From NCBI RefSeq assembly GCF_024295625.1, contig NZ_JANCOJ010000002.1, forward strand, positions 496,001-560,000: a stretch of 64,000 bases of DNA. Direction: 5' to 3'. The notes beneath the pieces are model-generated. The model was not told the DNA's origin, did no database searches, and saw only the letters and a program-made list of their open reading frames with translations. This document shows, in pieces, positions 46,550 to 53,878 of this stretch (positions are counted from its first letter, which is position 1; every line of letters begins with the position of its first letter). A program made the position numbers and the translations under genes. The DNA comes from Streptococcus sp. CF8_St5-11. GTDB lineage: Bacteria > Bacillota > Bacilli > Lactobacillales > Streptococcaceae.

Positions 46550-48013
46550 ATGGAATTAATATTAAAAGCAAAAGACATTCGTGTGGAATTCAAAGGACGC
46601 GATGTTTTAGATATAAATGAATTAGAAGTATATGATTATGACCGTATTGGTTTAGTAGGAGCAAATGGTGCTGGAAAAAGCACTTTACTCAGGGTACTTT
46701 TAGGAGAATTAACTCCCCCAGGATGTAAAATGAATCGTCTGGGTGAACTTGCCTATATTCCCCAGTTGGACGAAGTAACTCTGCAGGAGGAAAAAGATTT
46801 TGCACTTGTAGGCAAGCTAGGTGTTGAGCAATTAAATATACAGACTATGAGCGGTGGTGAAGAAACAAGGCTTAAAATAGCACAGGCCTTATCGGCACAG
46901 GTTCATGGTATTTTAGCGGATGAACCTACGAGCCATTTAGACCGTGAAGGAATTGATTTTCTAATAGGACAGCTAAAATATTTTACAGGTGCACTGTTAG
47001 TTATTAGCCATGACCGCTATTTTCTTGATGAAATAGTAGATAAAATATGGGAACTGAAAGATGGCAAAATCACTGAGTATTGGGGAAACTATTCTGATTA
47101 TCTTCGTCAGAAAGAGGAAGAACGTAAGAGCCAAGCTGCAGAATACGAACAATTTATTGCGGAACGTGCCCGATTGGAAAGGGCTGCGGAGGAAAAGCGA
47201 AAACAGGCTCGTAAAATAGAACAGAAGGCAAAAGGTTCTTCAAAGAAAAAAAGTACTGAAGACGGAGGGCGTTTAGCTCATCAAAAATCAATAGGAAGTA
47301 AGGAAAAAAAGATGTATAATGCTGCTAAAACCCTAGAGCACAGGATTGCGGCCTTAGGAAAAGTAGAAGCTCCGGAAGGCATTCGCAGAATTCGTTTCAG
47401 GCAAAGTAAAGCATTGGAGCTCCATAATCCATACCCTATAGTCGGTGCAGAAATTAATAAAGTATTTGGGGATAAGGCTCTGTTTGAAAATGCATCTTTT
47501 CAAATTCCGTTAGGAGCAAAAGTGGCGTTAACTGGTGGTAATGGAATCGGAAAAACAACTTTAATCCAAATGATCTTAAACCATGAAGAAGGAATTTCTA
47601 TTTCGCCTAAGGCAAAAATAGGTTACTTTGCACAGAATGGTTACAAGTACAACAGTAATCAGAATGTTATGGAGTTTATGCAGAAGGATTGTGACTACAA
47701 TATATCAGAAATTCGTTCAGTGCTAGCATCTATGGGGTTCAAACAGAACGATATTGGAAAAAGTTTATCTGTTTTAAGCGGTGGAGAAATTATAAAATTG
47801 TTGCTTGCTAAAATGCTCATGGGTAGATATAACATCCTAATAATGGATGAACCCAGTAACTTCCTTGACATACCAAGTTTAGAGGCTTTGGAAATACTAA
47901 TGAAGGAGTACACCGGAACTATCGTGTTTATCACCCACGATAAACGATTACTCGAAAATGTAGCAGATGTAGTTTATGAAATTAGAGATAAGAAAATAAA
48001 TCTGAAACATTAA
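46550..48013 (+). CDS. msr(D): ABC-F ribosomal protection protein Msr(D)
   Basis: The 487-residue protein has two tandem ABC domains without membrane segments: Walker [10 protein letters not shown] and GGNGIGKTT, signatures [12 protein letters not shown] and [12 protein letters not shown]. An Arg/Lys-rich interdomain linker lies between (about residues 185-260). ABC-F proteins bind the E-site and displace macrolides from the ribosome. It lies 119 bases after mef and completes the resistance pair. Confidence 0.96.
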
Positions 48014-48106
48014 ATTTAAGGTAGTCGCTGGTCAGTATAGTCTGTTCTGGTTGGCGACTCCATTGTTGAAGAGTATAAAGACTTTAGATTTTATGAATAT
48101 TAAAAA

Positions 48107-48139
48107 TAGGAACAGTCAATTGAACTGCTCCTATTTTTC
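48107..48139. terminator. Bidirectional terminator between msr(D) and the converging operon
   Basis: ATAGGA.CAGT / ACTG.TCCTAT arms around CAATTGA, with a T-run on the plus side and A-runs on the other. It is placed between converging genes. Confidence 0.65.
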
Positions 48140-48430
48140 TGCTAAATATATTGTAGTTTTCTTATATGTATAATGATAGATTAGCGGATTCTCATCTACG
48201 GTACTTACTTCAAATATGAAGAAGTGATCGCGGTTATCTCTGGACTTTTCCTTATTGAGGACAAAGTAATTCTTACGTGAAGTCGCCATTGTTTTTAGGA
48301 TATCATCAGTTAGGAAGGTCAATGGAATATTCATGTTAGAGTAGCGGTAGAAGTCACGTTCAAAATCTTGGTAGCTCTCGCTATAATAGTCCATTTGTAG
48401 GTGATTACGCTGAAACTCAAGCTGATTCAT
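48131..48430 (-). CDS. DUF5960-family protein
   Basis: The 99-residue protein (MNQLEFQRNHLQMDYYSES, then MNIPLTFLTDDILKTMATS) resembles the DUF5960 proteins found with YolD and UmuC/UvrX in streptococcal mobile elements. I start it at ATG 48430, which has GAGGAGGTG upstream and overlaps the yolD-like stop; the frame extends 8 codons further. Function unknown; SOS-linked by context. Confidence 0.78.
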   Translation of the reverse strand: MNQLEFQRNHLQMDYYSESYQDFERDFYRYSNMNIPLTFLTDDILKTMATSRKNYFVLNKEKSRDNRDHFFIFEVSTVDENPLIYHYTYKKTTIYLAEK

Positions 48431-48785
48431 AGAGCACCTCCTCGACAAGTTCAATACTAATAATGTCTTTTAATTTCAAATTGATGTGACCTGTTGTAGT
48501 TTTTATCAAAATGAAATCTTTGGTCAGACTTGGTATTGTTCCAGTGTAGGAAACACGCTTGTTTTTTTCAATCACTTGAATGCGTGTGCGTAGCTGCCCG
48601 GCGTATACTTGACTGAGGAGTAATAATTTCTTCTCTAGTGATAAGTCAGACATGTACGTTACTTTGTTTGTATCATCAGAGAGTGCTGATGCATGTTCAG
48701 ATAGGAAAAAGCCCATCCATTTTTGCATCTTTGTATCCTGGTACTCTCTTGCTGATTGAAATGGTAAATATGAACGGTCAATCAT
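48417..48785 (-). CDS. YolD-like protein
   Basis: The 122-residue protein begins MIDRSYLPFQSAREYQDTKM, the YolD-like signature. YolD-family proteins are encoded with Y-family polymerases (UvrX/UmuC) and are thought to act with them like UmuD. It lies downstream of the broken umuC-like gene on the same strand. Confidence 0.83.
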   Translation of the reverse strand: MIDRSYLPFQSAREYQDTKMQKWMGFFLSEHASALSDDTNKVTYMSDLSLEKKLLLLSQVYAGQLRTRIQVIEKNKRVSYTGTIPSLTKDFILIKTTTGHINLKLKDIISIELVEEVLYESA

Positions 48786-48797
48786 ATCAAATCCTTT

Positions 48798-49133
48798 CTA
48801 TGCAGAGGCAAGGGTATTTTTATCAAATTGAATCGTAAAACCTTGAATTCCCCCACCTGTGTAACATTCTTTAAAGCGATTGATTACCTCAGTATAGATT
48901 ATCACAGATGAGCTTGTTGGCTTAATGCTAAATGTAAATTCCAATGGTAATCGGTTTTCAGATTTAGCATGTACTAGTCGTATCGATATTTCAGTTGTTT
49001 TGAGTTTTCTCTGACGAAGTTTTGAAGTTGCTGTTTCAACGATTCCATGTAAAAATCTTTCAAGCATTTCAATATCATTACATCCTTTGCTACGGATTTC
49101 TGAAAATTGTACTGTATTTTTTTCTTGTTTCAT
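48798..49133 (-). CDS. Small protein of the UmuC/YolD operon, unknown function
   Basis: The 111-residue protein starts MKQEKNTVQFSEIRSKGCND with GGAGGGATT upstream and has a central basic patch (KLRQRKLKTTEISIRLVHAK). It overlaps the umuC remnant stop by 4 bases and precedes the yolD-like gene. I do not know a function. Confidence 0.65.
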   Translation of the reverse strand: MKQEKNTVQFSEIRSKGCNDIEMLERFLHGIVETATSKLRQRKLKTTEISIRLVHAKSENRLPLEFTFSIKPTSSSVIIYTEVINRFKECYTGGGIQGFTIQFDKNTLASA

Positions 49134-49560
49134 TTTAATCCCTCCAATCCACCCGCGGAATGACCACCGATAAGTTTACTGCGTTCAATATTTCTGGAAC
49201 CTTCAGTTAGGACGGTTCCTTTTTGTATGGCTAAAAAACCAAACTGTTCTCTGACAACATCAATAGCTGTCTGAAGTCTATTATCTTTTTCAATTTGTTC
49301 TACATCATCAAAGAGTGATAGTAGAGTATAGCTTTCATCTACGAAGCCACTATAAGATACACCAATTTGTCTCACTGCACCAGAGGTGTATTTTTTCGGA
49401 ATAATACAAGTACATGACTCACCATTGTTTTGGGGAGATTTGCGGGTTCAATTTTATTCTGAGCATTTATAGATTTTTTCATCTCAGTCCTAGAATAGCC
49501 AATATGAATAGAAACGACAGTAGTCAATACTAGGGCTACTGTTCCGTTCCACAGTATCAT
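49130..49560 (-). pseudogene. 3' fragment of a umuC/uvrX-like Y-family polymerase gene with a frameshift
   Basis: Two adjacent frames together match the C-terminal half of UvrX/UmuC: VVSIHIGYSRTEMKKSI with LVLFRK in one, and KYTSGAVRQIGVSYSGFVD through SRNIERSKLIGGHSAGGLEG in the other. The shift occurs in an A6 run (plus strand T6 near 49391-49396), where seven A would restore FRKKYTSGAV. A TAA lies directly before ATG 49560, so the 5' part is gone. This is consistent with a Mega-type element carrying the end of a Tn5252-like umuC. Confidence 0.82.
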
Positions 49561-49580
49561 TTAAAAATCATTTTCACACC

Positions 49581-49740
49581 CTTTCGTCTATTAGTATAGA
49601 AGAAAGCTCTCAGCACATGTTGAGTGTGTAAGTTTGTTAGTGAAACGTAGCTAAATCTCTCGCTTTTTTATTTCAAAGCTCCAGTGGAGCTTTGAACTCC
49701 CAAACCTTTTGAGTCCCACAGATGCATTATAACGGGGCTG
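49581..49740 (+). ncRNA. Structured RNA candidate, family A-related copy 3 (short form)
   Basis: It shares CTTTCGTCTATTAGTATAGA, CACATGTTGAG, AGTTTGTTAGTGAAACG and TTTTGAGTCCCACAGA.GC with the copy at 51828, and the ACATGTTGAG..GTAAGTTTG segment with 44104-44128. The inner stem is less well preserved here. From 49741 to 49990 I see no gene or repeat. Confidence 0.5.
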
Positions 49741-49993
49741 TAGCATTGATGTCAAAACTTTCACCTCCTATATAAACAAATTCTATCCAACGTTTAAAAA
49801 GGATCAGTAGCTGATAATATATAGCGGTTTGCATCGTGACGACAAGTAGGTGGATTACGATTATTTGTAATTTATAAAATCTATGATGAGAGGTACGTGA
49901 TTAGAGGTATCAAGTAATTTTTATTTTGCTAGAGCAAGCAACAAATCTTCTTCATAAGGACTATGCTAAGCAGATGTATCAGATACTAGATTT

Positions 49994-50102
49994 AGATAAA
50001 TTTGAATGAGTTATGATGAATCAACTTCTAGACCACATCAGCATTTAAGAGGATAGGAAAATTAGAGTACCCTTCACAGAGGGAACTGAGGTACAGTTAT
50101 AG
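49994..50102 (+). pseudogene. Second serine-recombinase C-terminal remnant
   Basis: The frame ends GKIRVPFTEGTEVQL and stop, the same tail type as at 37131-37227 (TFLEGTEVDL). It too follows an RNA-family copy. It is very short, so the assignment rests on the tail motif and the repeated context. Confidence 0.4.
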
Positions 50103-50108
50103 AAAAAG

Positions 50109-50166
50109 AAAGGCTGTAATAACAGCTGGAAAACATTTTCGTTACAGCCTAATTTGCGTTTTTGTG
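50109..50166 (+). terminator. Hairpin/terminator upstream of the Abi gene
   Basis: AGGCTGTAA (50111-50119) pairs with TTACAGCCT (50142-50150), followed by AATTTGCGTTTTTG. A TGGTATACTG promoter-like element follows at about 50165. Confidence 0.6.
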
Positions 50167-50292
50167 GTATACTGAAATTGTTGAATGACTTTGAAAGTAA
50201 ACAAGAAAAATAACTATTAAGGCTTTTATATTTGATAGTTATATTTTCGAAAATATAATATAATCAAAGATATTGCAGATGGATAATAAAAT

Positions 50293-51495
50293 ATGACTAG
50301 AGAAAAAGCGTTTAAAACTATTGAAGAGCAGATTTTGATTCAACGGGGCAGGAATTTGAAGATTACCGATGAGCCAGGGATGGTAAGTTTTATTCAGCAG
50401 AAAAATTATTTTAATTCTATAAATGGTTTTGAAACTATTTTTTTGGAGACCTCTAACCCTAAAAAATATATGAAAAGAGTCTCTTTTAAAGATTTTGAGA
50501 GAATATACACATTAGATAGAAATATAGCTAAGTACCTATTTCAAGAAATCGAAAAGATTGAGGTTGAACTGAAGTCGAGAATTGCATACGAATTTTCAAA
50601 AGTTCATTGCAATAATGGTATTGCTTCTAACTTAAAGTATTTAGATATCAATTGTTATGTGCTACCGATAGCACACAATCGAAATTCTTTTACAGAGTAT
50701 TTTTATACTCATGGAGATAATAAAAAAACGCATTCTTTTTTTAGAGTGCATACTATTTCTGCCAAGATTAAAGATGTAATGTTTACAGGTAAAATTAGTA
50801 CCTCTCATACTCGTAACGGAGATGTATATTACAACCTAGAAGGTGATTTTGATGGAATAGTTGATGACCTTAAAATAAATCAATATCGAGGGAGATTTTC
50901 AATAAAAGCTTCTAATACTCCTAGTAATATTTCTTCATTAAACGGTTCTATGAATGTGACGATTCAAATTAATAACATAGAGGGAAGATTTTTTGAATTA
51001 TCTTATTCAGACTTCTGTAAAATTAAATATCCATATATTTCTAGCTATAAAAATCCTCCGCTTTGGGTTATTATTGATACACTAATGTTGAATGACTTGC
51101 TGGTTTTATTCCAAGGATTAGACATTGCTATACAAAATAAAATTATGAGTGAGATGGGATTTGATTCCTCTATTAGTGGGAGTCGAGAAAAATTCATTAA
51201 CGCTTGTGAAATACTGCGTGAGTTGAGAAACCAATTGGCACACTTTGGTCTCATAACCAGATATAGGACGGGAAATAGTATTCTAATCAATAGACTTTTT
51301 ATCTCTGATTTGTTACTTACTCCTAAAAGGAATAATAGAGTTTTAAAGTTTTATCAAGGTTTAAAAATTTTAAATTCTTTTAATAGATTCTCTCTTAAAA
51401 GGATTGATCGAGCTATTCAATCATATTATTTAAAAAATATGTTACTATTGAAGTTTGATATTAATAAAAATTTTTTTAATAGAATTGGCAAGTAA
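50293..51495 (+). CDS. Abi_2 (AbiD/AbiF-type) abortive-infection HEPN protein
   Basis: The 400-residue protein has the Abi_2 N-terminal pattern (MVSFIQQKNYFNSINGFETI, then RIYTLDRNIAKYLFQEIEKI) and a C-terminal HEPN Rx4H motif in LRELRNQLAHFG (about residues 312-323), the predicted RNase site. Residues about 140-235 form a beta-rich insertion (KIKDVMFTGKIS to GSMNVTIQINNIEGRF) that splits the domain; many relatives I recall are nearer 300 residues. Abi_2 proteins halt phage propagation by cell shutdown. A compact small RNA gene follows within 40 bases. Very AT-rich, as is usual for abi genes. Confidence 0.85.
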   Translation: MTREKAFKTIEEQILIQRGRNLKITDEPGMVSFIQQKNYFNSINGFETIFLETSNPKKYMKRVSFKDFERIYTLDRNIAKYLFQEIEKIEVELKSRIAYEFSKVHCNNGIASNLKYLDINCYVLPIAHNRNSFTEYFYTHGDNKKTHSFFRVHTISAKIKDVMFTGKISTSHTRNGDVYYNLEGDFDGIVDDLKINQYRGRFSIKASNTPSNISSLNGSMNVTIQINNIEGRFFELSYSDFCKIKYPYISSYKNPPLWVIIDTLMLNDLLVLFQGLDIAIQNKIMSEMGFDSSISGSREKFINACEILRELRNQLAHFGLITRYRTGNSILINRLFISDLLLTPKRNNRVLKFYQGLKILNSFNRFSLKRIDRAIQSYYLKNMLLLKFDINKNFFNRIGK

Positions 51496-51533
51496 GTGTT
51501 GCAAAAAGTTGCTGGTTATGATAGAATAATATA

Positions 51534-51625
51534 GTTATATTTTAGTGCCACGACGGCGTGAAATCCTTGAAAGAGGTTTTCAAAAAGTCATAAGGGGGAA
51601 GGTTAATAAACTTTCCTCCTTATTT
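51534..51625 (+). ncRNA. Compact small RNA directly downstream of the Abi gene
   Basis: A promoter TTGCAA (51499-51504), 17-bp spacer and TAGAAT (51522-51527) would start an RNA of about 90 nt. It has three hairpins: CACG ACGG CGTG (51550-51561), TTGAAA GAGGT TTTCAA (51568-51584) and a strong terminator AAGGGGGAAGG / CTTTCCTCCTT with a T-run (51593-51629). No ORF fits. Its position suggests a cognate RNA of the HEPN protein (guide, antitoxin or regulator: inference). Confidence 0.65.
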
Positions 51626-51827
51626 TATTTATTTAGATAAGTTGAAAATAGTGTTGAAGATGTTTGATTTCTGAAGTACCTTGAATTGTATAGAGTTTAC
51701 ATGCAGTTTAGAATTTCTGATTTATTATCCAGAGGATAGAACCGCTTATTGAAGATATTTTAGAAAGTTAGTCATTACCAAAGTTAATATTTATTTCTAC
51801 AGTATAATTCTAAAATCACTTTTTTTC

Positions 51828-51970
51828 TCTTTCGTCTATTAGTATAGAAAAAAGCTAACACTACATGTGGAGTGTGTGAGTTTGTTAGTGAAACGAAATT
51901 AATCCTCAAAAGGTTTCCCAAAACTTTTGAGTCCCACAGACGCATCATGAGGAGAAATCATGAGGGATAT
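51828..51970 (+). ncRNA. Structured RNA candidate, family A-related copy 4 (short form)
   Basis: The outer stem TTTCG (51830-51834) pairs with CGAAA (51894-51898). The inner CTAACA (51855-51860) pairs with TGTTAG (51883-51888), compensating the CTAGCA/TGCTAG of copy 2. The 3' part shares TTTTGAGTCCCACAGA with copy 3. Between 51626 and 51827 I see no gene. Confidence 0.6.
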
Positions 51971-52146
51971 TATCAGTTGAATAAGTAAGAGTATAATCTA
52001 CATCTCCAAAGTAGGAGTGGCTAGTTCCAGCAGAAAGACCTTCATAGGTTTTATAACTGAATAGATCGACTTACTTTGTTGTCGAATTTTTCCTGTTCTT
52101 CAAGTAATTCTGAGGAATAGACGACAACTTTAAAATCAAATAAGCT

Positions 52147-52235
52147 AAAAACGCTCTAAAATCATTAAATTGATATTAAAGTGTTTTTTATTGTCAAAAT
52201 ATACAATTGAAAAAATTTCCAGCTTTTTTAAAATC
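52147..52235 (+). repeat. Cassette-end terminator plus partial right end, copy 2
   Basis: AAAACGCTCTAAAATCATTA through TTAAAGTGTTTTTTATTGTC, then AATTGAAAAAATTTCCAG, matches the right-end start at 30647 and 60401. The iterons are absent. It marks the end of the large composite unit. Confidence 0.7.
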
Positions 52236-52606
52236 ACTATCTCAGATGACAATTTAATCAAAATATGATATAATACAGAAAAAGTAAAAATAACAAAAGT
52301 AACTTACCAAAGTAAAAGAAAAAAAGTATATAGATAGCCACGGCGGATATTCCTTTCATCGTTTAGAAGGAGTTGCTGTGGTTATCGTTGTTGCTGAGCT
52401 AGTTAATTGCTCTTATTACTTAGATGAAGTTACTTTTATTATTGAATTAATTTAAATAATAATAACGATCAATGAAAGTACTCATCGATATTTCCTTTTT
52501 GCAGTTTAGAGCTCAAAGGAGAACAGTACTGATTTGGTCGTTTTTTTGCGTATTGACATCCTAAAAGCCAGTCAGAACCTTCAGTCATGATAAACAAGGA
52601 GAATTA
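52236..52606 (+). promoter_or_regulatory. Long leader of the recombinase operon
   Basis: GATATAATAC (about 52267-52276) contains a TATAAT -10. The following 330 bases have complementary segments (CTTTCATCG near 52356 and CGAT..ATGAAAG near 52468; GATATTCC and GATATTTCC) and a possible GTG leader ORF (VVIVVAELVNCSYYLDEV) behind AGAAGGAG. The layout suggests attenuation of the recombinase genes. RBS AAGGAG precedes ATG 52607. Confidence 0.45.
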
Positions 52607-53866
52607 ATGAAATTTGTAGTTTATAAACATTCGCTGGTTTTAGGTGATAACAACATCGTGACAAAGCAATTGATTGCACTCAAACATGATGATGGCACAT
52701 TACAATTCACTGATTTTCATAGATATGTAAAATCTGCCACAAAGATTAAATCTATTTCAGACGATGGAAACAAACGATTTTCATACGTTGTTAAATTTTT
52801 GAATTTTATATACGGAACAGTTGGGGTTAACAATCTTGATCAACTAACTTTAGAAATGGTCAAGGAGTTTTTTATGCTTTATGGTTTAGGACAACTTCCA
52901 GAAGATAGAAAAAATAGAAAGAAAAGTACAGTCGAAAAATGTGTAAATGCAGTTCTTGATTTTTTAACTCTATACTTGAATGAACGAAAAGGAAAGGTTA
53001 AATTGAAGCCAAAAGACCTTTATTCTATCAATACGTTTACCAATAGACGAGGCAGAGTCATCAAAAGAAAAGAGCTGAATTTTGAGATATTTGTTGATGA
53101 TAGCAACACACAGAAGTCAATTTTTAGAGATATGCCAAACAGCGCCTTTGAAATGCTCTTCGCTCACATTGCTCAATGTCACAAGGATTTACTTATGGCT
53201 GTTGCCTTGGGAGCATTTGTTGGTTTAAGACCATCAGAAGCTTGTAATGTAAGACGTGAAGATAGCCCTTTGGGGGCAGGTATCATATTTCACCAAAGTG
53301 ATAATCAAGTATTTAAAATTGAGGTTGATCTGCGAAAAGAAATGCCCCTTAGAAGCGATTTAAAGTCAACTGGACGAATTAAAAAGGAAAGACTTCAAGC
53401 TGTACCTTATATCTTCTTAGAGGTCTTTTTAGACACCTACAATGACTATATGAGCTACCTAGAAGGTAAAAGGTATGAGAAAGATTATGGTCCATTAAGC
53501 CTTAACAAGCAAGGGAAAGCATTGTCATACGATGTGTACTATCAACGATTTCGTAAGATTATTCGCGAAGAAATGATTCCAATATTTCTTAAATCTGATG
53601 ACCCAGAGGTTGTCTTTTTTGGTCAACTCTTGCAAGAAAATAATATTTCACCCCATATCTTTAGGCACTGGTACACCACACAATTGGTTTTGTCAGGTGT
53701 TAATGAAGTTAGTGAACTGATGTCTGCTAGAGGAGACAATTCACCAGAAAGTGCTTGGGTTTATTTACAAAATAAAGGAGAAATTGCAAAACAATATGGT
53801 CAGGTTAATAATGGTGTTTTTGAATATATGAACTGGCAAGCAGAAAAATTGTTTGGAGAAGATTAA
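52607..53866 (+). CDS. Tyrosine recombinase (TnpA-like)
   Basis: The 419-residue protein has an N-terminal SAM-like DNA-binding region and a C-terminal catalytic domain. Box I Arg is in GAFVGLRPSEACNV, the HxxR motif in SPHIFRHWYTTQLV, and the nucleophile Tyr probably in SAWVYLQNKGE. Its place as first of several recombinase genes in one operon recalls tnpA of Tn554-type elements or the first gene of RIT trios. It starts at ATG 52607 and is 12 bases from the next gene. Confidence 0.85.
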   Translation: MKFVVYKHSLVLGDNNIVTKQLIALKHDDGTLQFTDFHRYVKSATKIKSISDDGNKRFSYVVKFLNFIYGTVGVNNLDQLTLEMVKEFFMLYGLGQLPEDRKNRKKSTVEKCVNAVLDFLTLYLNERKGKVKLKPKDLYSINTFTNRRGRVIKRKELNFEIFVDDSNTQKSIFRDMPNSAFEMLFAHIAQCHKDLLMAVALGAFVGLRPSEACNVRREDSPLGAGIIFHQSDNQVFKIEVDLRKEMPLRSDLKSTGRIKKERLQAVPYIFLEVFLDTYNDYMSYLEGKRYEKDYGPLSLNKQGKALSYDVYYQRFRKIIREEMIPIFLKSDDPEVVFFGQLLQENNISPHIFRHWYTTQLVLSGVNEVSELMSARGDNSPESAWVYLQNKGEIAKQYGQVNNGVFEYMNWQAEKLFGED

Positions 53867-53878
53867 AAGGAGTAGCTA

